From: Nothopassalora personata
Taxonomy: Eukaryota; Ascomycota; Dothideomycetes; Mycosphaerellales; Mycosphaerellaceae
Assembly: GCA_033816765.1 (NCBI GenBank)
Contig: CM066287.1
Location: forward strand, 1,488,001 to 1,552,000
Length of the DNA: 64,000 bases
Direction of reading: 5' to 3'
The notes under the pieces are model-generated. The model did no database searches and was not told the origin of the DNA. It worked only from the letters and a program-made list of their open reading frames with translations. Position 1 is the first letter of the stretch, and every line of letters begins with the position of its first letter. Positions 10,693 to 21,592 of this stretch are shown here, piece after piece. Position numbers and translations under genes: made by a program.

Positions 10693-13091
10693 TATTAAGT
10701 TAAGACCTTATAGGATACGTAGTCAGTAGCGGAGTAGAGTTAAGAGATTAATCTTTAACTAGCTAACAGCTACAGGGCATGTAGCAATATATTAGGAACT
10801 AATGCGTTAGTTATGTTAGATGTCTATCTAAGCTAAAGGGGAGAGAAGGTATCTTCCGATAAGCTAAGTTATCGTAGATGCCTTAGGCTATTAGATCATA
10901 ACCTAACTGTTAGCTCCCCTTAAGATGCTACATCTTAACACTCCTACTTATCTTATATAGGAGGTTATAGTCTACTCTTCTCCTATTAGTAGTATTTAGA
11001 CCTCTATAATAGGTTAAGCTAGCTTATAAACCTCTAGAAGTGTAGACTAGTCTTTAGCTTTATGAACCTATCTATAACTATCTTAGATGTTAGGGTGTAC
11101 TTAACAGTAATAAGCCTTCTCTACTAAAGTTTCCTAACAGCATTGTAGGTAATGTTAATATGCTTTAACTTATTATAAACATATACATCCCTTACTAGGG
11201 TAAGGGCAGCTTAGTTATTACCTCTTAATTGGACTAGTCTTAAGCTTAATATAGTCTCCTAGTTTCTAGTAATCCTTAGTTAATAGGAACAGTCTCCTAC
11301 TAACTCTAGACAGTCTATCTCCCTTAGTAGTGAAGCTAGGAATTGGGATTGCTTTATACATGTATTTATAGCTATGTATTTAGCTTCTATTATAGATGTT
11401 GCTATAGACTTTTGCTTCTTACTTATCTAGGAGACTAGTGCCCTATAGAGGAAGAAGATATACCTAAGGATAGAGACTCTATCTACTTTATCTATTGTAT
11501 AATTAGAGTTATAGTATCTAACTAGGCATCCTTCTCTATGCCTAGAGAAGACAAGGCTAAGATTAGGATATAACCTTAGATATCTTATAATCTTCTTTAA
11601 AGCCTTTATGTAGTAGGTAGATAGGTCACTTATAAATAAGCTTATCCTTCCTAGGGTAAAAGCAATGTCTAGCCTTGTAATTGTTACTAGCTACATCTAT
11701 GTACTATTAATACTCTAGTACTCTACCTTGTTACACCTCTTATCTATGTAGCTTAAAGGTTTAAGAGCCTTATAGCTATCTATAGGTGAGTATGTAAGTG
11801 CTGCCTTCTTATGGTTTATCCCTATCTTAGTAAGGTTGTCCCTAATAAAGTGTCCCTAGTTAAGTTTTAGGATTCCTCTCCTCCTATCCCTTATAACTCT
11901 TATACTAAGGATCTTTTTAGGTTTACTAAGATCTTTAATCTTAAAGACTTTGCTAAGTTCTCTTTTGAACTAGAGAACATCTGTTAACTTTAGTGCAGCA
12001 ATTAGAATGTCATCTATATATGTGAGAATTATGATCTCTTTTTCCTTATAAATGAGTAGGCATAGATCTACCTCTAACTATGTGAATCCAATCTCTCTAA
12101 GCTTTAACACATAGAGTTAATTCCAATCTCTAGCTACTTGCTTAAGTCTATATAAGCTTTTAAGGATCTTAAACACTATATTTAGTAGAAGCTTAACTCC
12201 TAGTAGTAGTAACATAAAGATGTCTTTATAGAGGGTGCTTTCTATGAACGCATTGTTTACATCTACTTAGTAAAGATAGAGATCCTTCTTATATACAATA
12301 GCTATGAATACCCTAAGGGTGTCCTATCTAACTGTAGGCGCAAATGTCTCTATAAAGTTAATACTAAACTTCTATAAAAAGCTCCTTATAACTAGCCTAG
12401 CCTTAAACTTTTTAATAGCTCTACTAATGCTTCTTTTAACATTAAAGACCTATCTTAACGTAACTAAGTTTACTCCTTTTAGTAGAATAGCATTCTCCTA
12501 GGTGTTGTTACTCTATAGAGCATCTAGCTCCTTCTAGATTGCTTCCTTCTAAAGGTGTCCCTATTTCTTATTATTTATAGCATCCTTATAGGACTTTAGA
12601 ATTAGGATCTCTTGCTTATATGTAATAACTTCTATAGTTACTATAAAGGCCATCTCCTTAACTTCTTCTAGGAATTTACTATCCTATAGTACTAAATCAT
12701 CTACTAATTGCATAGCTATAAAGAAAGCTTAGTAGTAAGTAGTAAGGTTCTCTAAGAGGTCTATTGCTTCTCCTACTTTAGTAGCTAGTTTAGGTATAGG
12801 GACTATAGATCTTAAGGCTTTCTATTTCTATTTATAGCCCTTAACATTATAGTTAGCCCTCCTCTTACTAAGGGATAATCTAAGAGTAGTTACTTGTGTT
12901 CTAGTAACATTCTTTTCCTAGAGATCTAATAAGCTTATCTTAATTAGCTTATCGATTTTCTAAAATTCCCCTATATTCTTTAGAGGCTAGGGAAGTTGCA
13001 TAAACAGCTTTCTTAGCTAGGCTATTACTAGGCTGCTCTACTAAATGATTAAATGGTAAATAGGTTACTCTAAGGATATGTCCTTCCTTAG
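10693..13091 (-). mobile_element. Copia-X relic, 3' part
   Basis: This is the minus-strand 3' end of a Copia element: a 248-bp LTR (10693-10940), then the RNase H and reverse transcriptase end of pol read leftward. It is the reverse complement of about 24550-26960 in the complete relic Copia-2, apart from point changes. It is cut off at 13091 by the LTR of Gypsy-2. The left flank carries the target site AGCAC. The matching right end is not next to it but at 21345, inverted. Confidence 0.82.
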
Positions 13092-13288
13092 TATTAAGGG
13101 GATGTCGCAATGTATAGCACGCCTACGACCTGCTAGTCGTAGATGAACTAATTCTTGCCTTTTGTTCAAGACGCATCGCGCGTCGTAAGGTGTACTTATA
13201 CGTATTACGTGTAGCTTAGTAGCCGGTCGCGACCGTATGTTACATGTAAGGCCACATGTAGGGGTTAGCTACTAGGCTGCCCCTTACA
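13092..13288 (-). repeat. Gypsy-2 3' LTR
   Basis: This is a 197-bp LTR whose outer end now reads tattaagggg and whose inner end is ccccttaca. It matches 19590-19786 apart from RIP-type transitions. The ends form a short inverted repeat. Confidence 0.85.
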
Positions 13289-13591
13289 ATTGCCTCCCCT
13301 CCCGTGCGAGCTGTCCTTAGCTCGCTAGTTACTACGTAGAGGCTCCTATGTACTTCTAGAACTATAGTTGCTATACGGCCTACATACGGGTTACGTACGT
13401 GTCGTTATGTAGGTGTAGGTAAGTAAGGCTTAGTTACTATACCGACGTAGCTAGTTAGGGGCATAAAACTCTAGCCTAACCTAGCCCTATTCTCTAGCAC
13501 GTTCCCTAGCTTATTACCTTCGCTATACTACTACTACGTACCCGTACCGTACTATTATCGTAAGCGCCTCGCTAGTATTATTATCATTATT

Positions 13592-14580
13592 ATGTCTACC
13601 GTGCCCTCCTCGCCGCTATTCTCTAGCCGCTCCGCCTCCTCTAGTAGTACTAGTAGCGACAGTACTACTAGCGCCGTAGAAGACGAGCGCCGCTAGGCGG
13701 CTCTAGTACGCGACGCCCCTAGAACGCCTAGTAGTCGCAAGCGACTAGCATTACCCTCGTAGCTACTAACGCCCTCGCTAGCTACTAAGCTCTCGTAGAG
13801 AATTAATATGTACATACGGTACCTCCCGTACTTCGTTAGGGGTAAGTCTCTACGCGTGTCGCCTACGATTTGTATACTAACCACTTACTAGACGAGGCCG
13901 ATAACTGTAATAGTGTTACTACCGGCGAGCTCCTAAAGAAGTGTAGCCGCTATAGGTATAGTAAACATAGCTACGTACCTAACACTAGCTACGCCATCGC
14001 CTCGCTAGTAAGCCGCCTACGCGCCGCGCGGTCCTAGCGCGACTTCCTTACGGCTATGATAGGCTAGGCGCCTATAGACCTCTAGTAGTAGGAGCTAGTA
14101 GAGTAGATCCGCCTATGTGCCTAGCTAGGTAACGACATTAAGGAGGTAAGTCGCTACTTTGCTCGTACGAGTCGACTACTACTCGCAGGGGAGGGCTCTA
14201 GTGCGTCCCCTATGCTTCGGCTAACCCTTCCTATAGGCTATTAGGCAGTTTAATGCCTATAAGCATAAGCGTACCGGGGAGACCCGTATACGTGCCTCCG
14301 CCGCCGCCGCTACTACTGCCGCCGCCCCCGCCGCCGAAGCCCTCGCGCTCTAGTAGGAGTAGAACCGCGCCCTTAATAGGCTGTTCGAACTCGGCCGCGC
14401 CGTAAGTCGTATATTCCTCGCCTACGTGTACCCTACTAACCGTAGTCCTAGTTCCTATAGGCGTAGAACATCGACACTACCGCCGCCGACTAGGCATTCT
14501 TACCTAAGTTACTACGTAACGACAACTAAGGCGCTCGCCTTACACGCTGCTCGCGGGCTCCTCGCCTACTACTACTCTAC
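13592..14580 (+). pseudogene. Gypsy-2 antisense coding relic with CxxC cluster
   Basis: On the plus strand, opposite to gag-pol, an ATG at 13592 opens a Ser/Thr-rich frame. A further coding-like stretch in another frame includes LLKKCSRYRYSKHSY at about 13927-13974. If the two tyrosines derive from RIPped cysteine codons, this gives C-x2-C-x6-C, half of a Zn2Cys6 cluster. Further on there is strong GCC-codon (Ala) bias near 14300-14340. Stops and at least one frame change are present. It occupies the same place, convergent and next to the 3' LTR, as the antisense ORFs of the other elements, but it begins about 300 bp from the LTR. Homology to them is inference. Confidence 0.4.
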
Positions 14581-14649
14581 GTAGCCCCTAGTAGGCGCGC
14601 TACTCTTTAGCTTTTGTTTTATTTATAGTTAAGAAAAGTTTTATTTATA

Positions 14650-17600
14650 CTCTAGTGCTAGTCTTATTTGCTTCTCCTTAACGCCTTATAGTCGGCTACT
14701 ATACGATCCGCATTCGCGAGGCCCTCCGCCGGTTCCTAGCTATTATACTCCTCTAGCTAGTCCTTCTACTAGACTAGATACTGTAGCTTACCCTTACGCT
14801 TACGCCTATCTAGTACTACCTCTACCTTATACTCTCCGTCCTTATTAGCTAGAGGGGGTACGGGTCTATCCTTATCGCTACCGATATACGGCTCGAGGAG
14901 AGAGATATAGAAGACGTTATAGAGCCTTAAGTTGGCTAGTAGCGCTAGGTGGTACGCCTACGAACCGACAGCGTCCGTAATGCGGTATAGGCCGATGAAC
15001 TTCGGACCTATCTTCTTCTTTAGTACTGCTAACTTAAGGTTCTTCGTTAATAATAGGACTAAGTTACCTACGCGGTAGGTCTTAGCTTAGTAGGTCTTAT
15101 TATAGTAGCGAGCCTAGCTTTCTGCTATAGCCTTCTATCGCTCCTCGAGTGTAGCGCGTAGTTTTCGTATGCGACTCGTAGCTATTACCGCTACTAGTAC
15201 TTCCCCCCCCTAGGTCTCGTCTCGAGATCTAGTTAGTATAGGGGCAATCTTAGGTCGCTAACCGTGCGCTATTTCGAACGGACTCATCCGTAGTGTTAGG
15301 TAGATACTGTTATTAGCTACGAATTTAGCAACTGTAAGCTACTTAGCCTACTTAGTTTAATTGTTACTATAGTAATAACGAAGGTATTGTTCGAGGGTTT
15401 AGTTTATCCTCTTAGTTTAGCCGTTAGTCTAAGGGTGAAAGGCCGTAGATAGCTTACGCTTTATACGCGCTTCGAAGTAGAAGTTACTCTAAAACTAACT
15501 AGTGAAGACCGGACCTCGGTCGCTTACTATACCTAACGGGACACTATAGTGTCGCACGACTTCGTCTCGTAGGAGCCTCGTAAGCTCTACGGCTGTATAA
15601 GTCTTCGTCGTCGGGATGTATAAGCTCATTTTTAAGTAGCGATCGACTATTACTAGGATCGCATTATATACGCAACCGGCTCGCGTGCTTAGAGGTAGGT
15701 CCGTAATAAAATCCATAGTAATTTCCTACCACGGTCGCTCCGGTCTAGGAAGCGGTTGTAGCTCGCCGTAGGGTCGATAGCGCCTCGCCTTCGAACCCTA
15801 GTAGGTTCTATAGGCTTGGACGTATTATTTCACGTCCGTACTAAGTAAGTCCTACTAATAATTACGTCGTAATAGCTCTTTAGTCTTAGTCCTTCTAAAG
15901 TAACCCGCGAGGACGTCGTCGTAGTGCATACGAATTAGATACGACCTAATTGCGTAATCCCTAGGTACTACGATCGCGTCTCCGTAGTACATAAGGTCAT
16001 CCTTTATATACTATCCCTTAGCGTCCCTCGCGCTTAGCGCCTACGCTAAGTATACGGCATACTAGTCGTCTTACTACTACGCGATCTTTATTAAGAGTGG
16101 GATTAACTTACCCGTCGAGCTATAAGCTTAACCCTGTATTACTATAGCGTATACTGCTACTAGTAAAGACGGCTTATCTTAATAGGGAAGGTTACCTCTC
16201 CGCACTACTATTGCCGCGCCTATGTCGCCCTACATCGCCTCGTAGGTAGTAAGTACGCGCTTTACCGTCGGCTCGCTTATCCCTTCTAGAGACTTCTTCT
16301 AGAAAGACAGCTTACTTTATAAGGTAGGTAGCAAGTTCGAAGTTTGTTACGTTATAGCTACGTAGTTACTACGTCTCGAAGGCGCGTCGGCTAGGTTAGT
16401 CTTACCCGGCCGATGCTCTACTATAAAATTAAAAGACTATAGGAACGTAGCCTATCGAGCTTACCGCCTATTTAGCTACTTTACTATTATAAAGCCCTAT
16501 AGGTTAGCGTAGTCGACTAGTACTCGCACCGTATGCGTAGCGCCCTCTAAGTATAGCCTCTAATGCTTAAAAGCCTTAACTACTGTAAGTAGCTCCTAAT
16601 CGTACGTCTCGTAGTTATACTTAGCTAGTATTATCTTACGTGAATAGAACGCGATAGGATGCTACTTAGCACTAAACAATTAGGATATAATACCTACGAT
16701 CGCGAAACCTAAGGCATCCGTCTCGACTCGCGTGCGTAGTGTAGGATCGAAGTGCCTAAGTATTAGTACACCTAAGAATCCGGCCTTAAGCTATCAAAAC
16801 GCCTACTCTTCGCTTAAGGTCTACGTAAGAGGGCCGTACTTCTTACCGTCCTTAGATCCCTTTAGCAGGTCCGTTAGGGGCTTATAGACCCTTAAGTATC
16901 CTTCTATAAAACGCCGGTAGAAGTTGCAAAACCTAAGGAAGGACTGGACCTTATAAAAGGTCGTAGGTGTAGGCTATTCCTCGATAGCGGCTACCCTACT
17001 CCTGTCTATCGACACGCCTACGGCGCTTACGATAAACCTAAGGAACTCTATACTCTCCTAGAAGAAGTAACACTTCTTAGGGTTTGCGAATAGGGTAAAC
17101 TTTCGTAGCCTCTCTAGCACCGCGCGTACGGCTCGCACGTGTGCCTTACGCGTCTCGCTGTAGATGAGGATATTATCTAGGTAGACTACGTAAATGTCAT
17201 TAACTAAGCCGGTTAGCGCCTTGTTAATATACCCTTAAAAGGTTGCCGGTGCGTTAGTTAACCCGAACGGCATTACTAGGTACTCGTAGTATCCGTATCG
17301 CGTGCGAAACGTAGTCTTCTACTTATCGCCTCGCTTAATAGGGATACGATAGTAGGCGTCCTTTAAATCGATTATAGTAAAGAACCTAGAACCTAATAGC
17401 CTATCTAGCGTCTCGCTAATTAGGGGTAGGGGGTATCGGTTCTTTACTATAATCTTATTTAGGCCTCTATAATTAATATAGAGCCTAAGAGTACTATTCT
17501 TCTTTAGTACGAATAGGATAGGCGTACCCGCCTCGCTTACGGACCGCCTAATCTACCCCTTCTCTATTGCTTACGCAAGGTACTCCTTTAAGGCCTCTAA

Positions 17601-18120
17601 CTTAGTTAAGGACTAGTAGTATAGCGGCTTAAAAGGGGGTTTCTTTCCTTTAACGAGATTAATCGTATACTTAACCCCGTCGGGCATCTTGCGCTTCGCC
17701 TACTTATTAGGTGCGTATATATCTCGGAAGTCTATAAATTCTTTAGGCTACGAGGGGCCCTCTCCTTTAGGTACTACTATAGTAATAGCCCGAACACTTA
17801 TCGTATAAACCTGCTTTAAGCTCTCGAGATCCTTAAGGAACTCGCGTGCGTTACGCTACTAAACCGTAGGCGTCTCTATACCGTAGTACTACTAGTTATC
17901 CTTATCGGCCTTTACTATCCGATTACGATGCCGCTAGGGTCTACCTAAAATTACTAATAGCCTACCTATAGGTACCGCGTAGTAGATAGCATTACTTACG
18001 CGCTCTACTCCCGCGTTATTAGCGAGTCGTAGCCGAACCGTAAAGGCGCCGTAGCAATACCCTAGGTTATACGTATACGACTCTAACTTCGGTAGCCTTA
18101 CCTTATTAATAGGTTGCATT
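14650..18120 (-). pseudogene. Gypsy-2 pol relic
   Basis: Minus-strand remnants include reverse transcriptase with YLDNILIYS near 17155-17200 (second Asp now Asn), an integrase core still open at 15495-15716 (starts MDFITDLPL, ends IVSDRGPVFTS) and a chromodomain at about 14690-14860 (VEVVLDRRKRKGKLQYLV). The domain order is that of a Ty3/Gypsy chromovirus. Stops throughout make it dead. Confidence 0.78.
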
Positions 18121-19560
18121 TAATGTCGGAGTACATACTTATACGACACTAGGCTAAGATCCGTACAGTCATCTAGGAGAAACGTAGCCTCGCGAAAGCC
18201 CTTACGAGTCTCGACTGCGCCTCGTAAGTAACGCGCTAGACACGTATCTACTTGCCTTAAGGGGTCGACTTTAGGAAAACTCGGACTTAGGAGCGACCTA
18301 CTTATAGTCCTCTACCTTTTCCCTAGTCGCTACGATAGACACATATCTACTCGTCTTAAGGGGTCGACTTTAGGAAAACTCGGACTTAGGAGCGACCTAC
18401 TTCTAGTCCTCTACCTTTTCCCTAGTCGCTACCCTTCTTAGTTAGAGCCTTCGTAGCGTCTACCCTACGAACCGCTTACGCGCTACGGTCCTTCTATAGG
18501 TGCCTATTCGGGCAATCCGTCTTAATGTGACCCTTCTTATAGTATCTATAGCACTCCGCTTTAGTCCTATCGAAGGTTATAGACGATCCGCCGGCGTCCC
18601 GCTAGTAACTCGCACCCGGGTCGCGCGACGCCTAACTATGCTTCTACTACTTCGAGCTACGATCGCTTCGCCCTTAGTCGCCCTTAGTCTCTCGCCTACG
18701 GCGACTATACTGCCCGCGGTCGTGCCCTCCGCTACTACGCTCCGTGCTTTTAATGCGCGAAGCTAGGATTACTAGTTCCTCTCTAGTTATTAGGATGTTA
18801 TAAAACTTAACGATTACGGACCGTAGGCTAGGCGTAAGCTTAGCGAGCATATGTCGTACGCGTTACGCCTCCGTATAGTCCCCTAACTAATCCTCTATAA
18901 TATCTAGCTTAGTCGTAAACTAACGTACTATCTAGTTGTCCTTCTATTTTACCGCCTTATACTCTAACATTACGTTAAGCACGCGGTTTATAGGATCACC
19001 GTATACGTCTCGATAGAACTCCTTAAAGTCCTAGTATATATACCCTTTAAGGTTAAGGACGCTATAGTTAGCGTACTATCGCTTACTTACCTCTCCGCTT
19101 AGGTATATAACCCTATATAGGACCTTTAACTCGTTCGTCGCATACGTGCCGCCTAAGAGGGTAAAGATAAGAGAGAGCTCCCTTAGGAATACCCGTACTT
19201 TCTTAATCGAGTCCCCTCTAAAAGGCGTAGGTTCTTTAAGACGTAAACGTATCGTATACGATACGACCGCGCCTCGAGCTACGATATTATCGTTAGTTAC
19301 TATAGATAGAGGAGGGGGAGGGGGAGTAGGGGATAGTTCTCCGCCGGATTCGCCCTAAGGGTCCGCCGGCGGTACGCTTACGTCCCGCAAGATCTCTAAC
19401 TGTTCAATCTCCCTCTATATCTCCTTCTCCTTAACCTCTACCCGAAGGGCATCCCTCCTTACGACTAAGGCTACACGCCTCGCTTATTACTAGGCCCTAG
19501 GGCTTAGGGGAGCCGTAGGCGTAGCGGTACTATCGTCGCGTTCGGACTCTATAGCGTGTA
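18121..19560 (-). pseudogene. Gypsy-2 gag relic
   Basis: This is a minus-strand Gag remnant inside the 5' LTR. A zinc knuckle can be read near 18500-18550 (ECYRYYKKGHIKTDC, with one cysteine turned to tyrosine). Upstream there is a charged, helix-rich region. A 99-bp in-frame tandem duplication follows the knuckle toward pol (18238-18435). Confidence 0.65.
18238..18435. repeat. 99-bp tandem duplication in Gypsy-2
   Basis: Two adjacent units start at 18238 (agacacgtatctac) and 18337 (agacacatatctac) and are nearly identical. The 99-bp period equals 33 codons, so it would have kept the frame. It lies in the gag-pol linker. Confidence 0.8.
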
Positions 19561-19589
19561 TAGATTGCAACGAAGAGAAGAATTAGAAC

Positions 19590-19786
19590 TGTTAAGGGGA
19601 TGTCGTAATATATAGCACGCCTACGACCTACTAGTCGTAGATGAACTAATTCTTACCTTTTGTTTAAGACGCATCGCGCGTCGTAAGGTGTACTTATACG
19701 TGTCACGTGTAGCTTAGTAGCCGGTCGCGACCGCATGTTATATGTAAGGCCACATATAGGGGTTAGCTACTAGGCTACCCCTTATA
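19590..19786 (-). repeat. Gypsy-2 5' LTR
   Basis: This is the 197-bp partner of 13092-13288, opening tgttaagggg. It is followed directly by Copia-3 integrase sequence without a matching target duplicate. Confidence 0.85.
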
Positions 19787-21108
19787 ACTACTATAAGGTC
19801 CTTAGATACCCTAGGCTAGAGCGTATAATGCACCTACAAGACGTAGTAAAGGGCATTAAGATTATAGGATTAGAGGAACTACCTAAAACTAACGAGTGCG
19901 AATCTTATACCCTCTTAAAAGGATATAAGAGGATATCTCGAAGGTCTAGGATTAAGATACGACCTCCTTCGATACTTAAGGACATCTTAATTGACCTTAT
20001 AGAATTCGATGTAGGGTATAATAGGGATCGATATACCTTCTATACTAGCGATAAGAATACAGGACTTTAATTTAACTAGATTTTTCCTCGAAGAACCTAG
20101 GAGAACGTAATAGAGGCATATCTAGAACTTATAAGGTTTATTCGATCCTTTAGAAGGTTACTTACCGTACTGTATTTAGACAACGACAAGGCCTACGGGG
20201 TAGTATTTAAGTCTTAGCTACTAAGAGACGGGGTTACTTAGAAACTAACTGCCCCCTATGTGCCCGCTTAGGACCTAGTAGAAATATCCGGAAAGTACTT
20301 AATTATTACTACTAGGGCATTAACATTGTTAGTAGGCCTACCTTTAAACCTATAGCCTAAGATCGTCTTAATAGCTACTTACCTTATAAACAGAACACTA
20401 TCTAAGAAGTTAGGCTAGAGGACCCTATTTAACGTAGCTACGGGCATTAAGCTAAGCCTTGCTTACATCTACAAAATAGGTTCTAGAGCATACGCTTATA
20501 AGACGAATAAGAAAGAACGCCTACGCGCCTATAAAATGGATTCTCGATGCTATATCGGTTACTTAGTTAGATTTAAAGGTTACAACATCTACCGAATCTA
20601 GATACTATCCTACGGATAAGTTATAAGATCTAGGGATGTCACCTTTAATAAGAAGTTGAGGTACGAGGGCCTGTACGACGTTAACCTCGGACTAGCTATT
20701 TAAGACAACGAGAGACTTCTATGTGTCGTAGAACCTCTAAGGCTAGCCTATAAGGGACAATTTAAGGAATTGCTATTAACAATTAACCTTTCGACTAACC
20801 CTTAAGCTTAGGGGGTAGGGGACAGCATACATTAAGAAGAGGTAGATAAGGAAATTCTATATGATAATCCGATTAAAATGAGGGAATCAGAATTTAATTA
20901 TTAATAGATACACCCCTAAACTTTACAACTAGATCCGTAAATAGGTCTAGAAACCTAACTCTAGCTATTTAGACTATTCGTTCCTCTAGGGGATACATAT
21001 AAGTTAAGAGGATTAATTAGACCTAGACCTAAAACTCTAGACTCTAAGGATACCTACGACACAATTCATTAGAATAAGAAACTAAGGTACGACGAAGAAC
21101 GAGTACAC
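19787..21108 (+). pseudogene. Copia-3 relic: integrase region, inverted
   Basis: The plus strand encodes a Copia integrase remnant. An open piece at 19828-20070 (GIKIIGLEELPKTNECES onward) resembles the pre-integrase zone. It is followed by a TLYLDNDKAYG core segment and the C-terminal LRAYKMDSRCYIGYLV segment typical of Copia. Joined end to end with the complement of 8450-7530 it continues into the reverse transcriptase at the shared target site. The block therefore originally lay on the minus strand and has been inverted. Confidence 0.72.
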
Positions 21109-21344
21109 TGTTAGGAACCGCTATACGTTATTATAACTCGGGCTTAGATCTTTATAGGGATGTCTTAATTAGTTATAAAAGTAGTAGTCCTAAACAGTAT
21201 ATAGTATATACTTAAAATAAGTTAAGTACGAAGCTCCTATCTACTCGTAAAGAAGCGTCGTCTATATAGTGCTATGTCTTAGCGTAACTAATTAGAGTAA
21301 GTAGGCCGATTACTAAGCAATCTAATTAGACTAATTAGAGTGCT
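21109..21344 (-). repeat. Relic-A 3' LTR, second part (inverted)
   Basis: These 236 bp are the reverse complement of the last 236 bp of the Relic-A LTR, from agcac to ttcctaaca. The outer end still reads tgttagg. It adjoins the 5' LTR of Copia-2 at 21345. Confidence 0.87.
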
Positions 21345-21592
21345 TATTAAGATATAGCATCTTAAGGGGAGCTAACAGTTAGGTTGTAATCTAATAGCCT
21401 AAGGCATCCACGATAACTTAGCTTATCGGAAGATACCTTCTCTCCCCTTTAGCTTAGATAGACATCTAACACAACTAACGCATTAGTTCCTAATATATTG
21501 CTGCATGCCCTGTAGCTGTTAGCTAGTTGAAGATTAATCTCTTAACTCTACTCCGCTGCTAACTACGTATCCTATAAGGTCTTAACTTAATA
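21345..21592 (+). repeat. Copia-2 5' LTR
   Basis: A 248-bp LTR runs from tattaagatatagcatc (RIPped TG start) to cttaacttaata. The sequence after it, ggttataagcccg, is also found after the Copia-4 LTR at 46707 and is the likely primer-binding region. Confidence 0.85.

Larger units (their letters stand above)
13092..19786 (-). mobile_element. Gypsy-2: second RIP-degraded chromovirus
   Basis: This 6.7-kb relic has 197-bp LTRs at 13092-13288 and 19590-19786 and a polypurine tract (complement of tgcctcccctccc) beside the left LTR, so it reads on the minus strand. Gag with a CCHC remnant, pol with protease, RT, RNase H, integrase and a chromodomain are recognisable. The five bases outside the two LTRs differ (CTTAG against ACTAC), so this is probably a recombinant or its flanks have been rearranged. 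An unusually long segment of 1.3 kb separates the chromodomain from the 3' LTR and contains an antisense coding relic. Confidence 0.83.

Noticed and set aside
12304..12501. 65-codon plus-strand frame, nearly the same as a 60-codon minus-strand frame at 25152-25334
   Set aside because: Both are the reverse strand of Copia reverse transcriptase in oppositely oriented relics.
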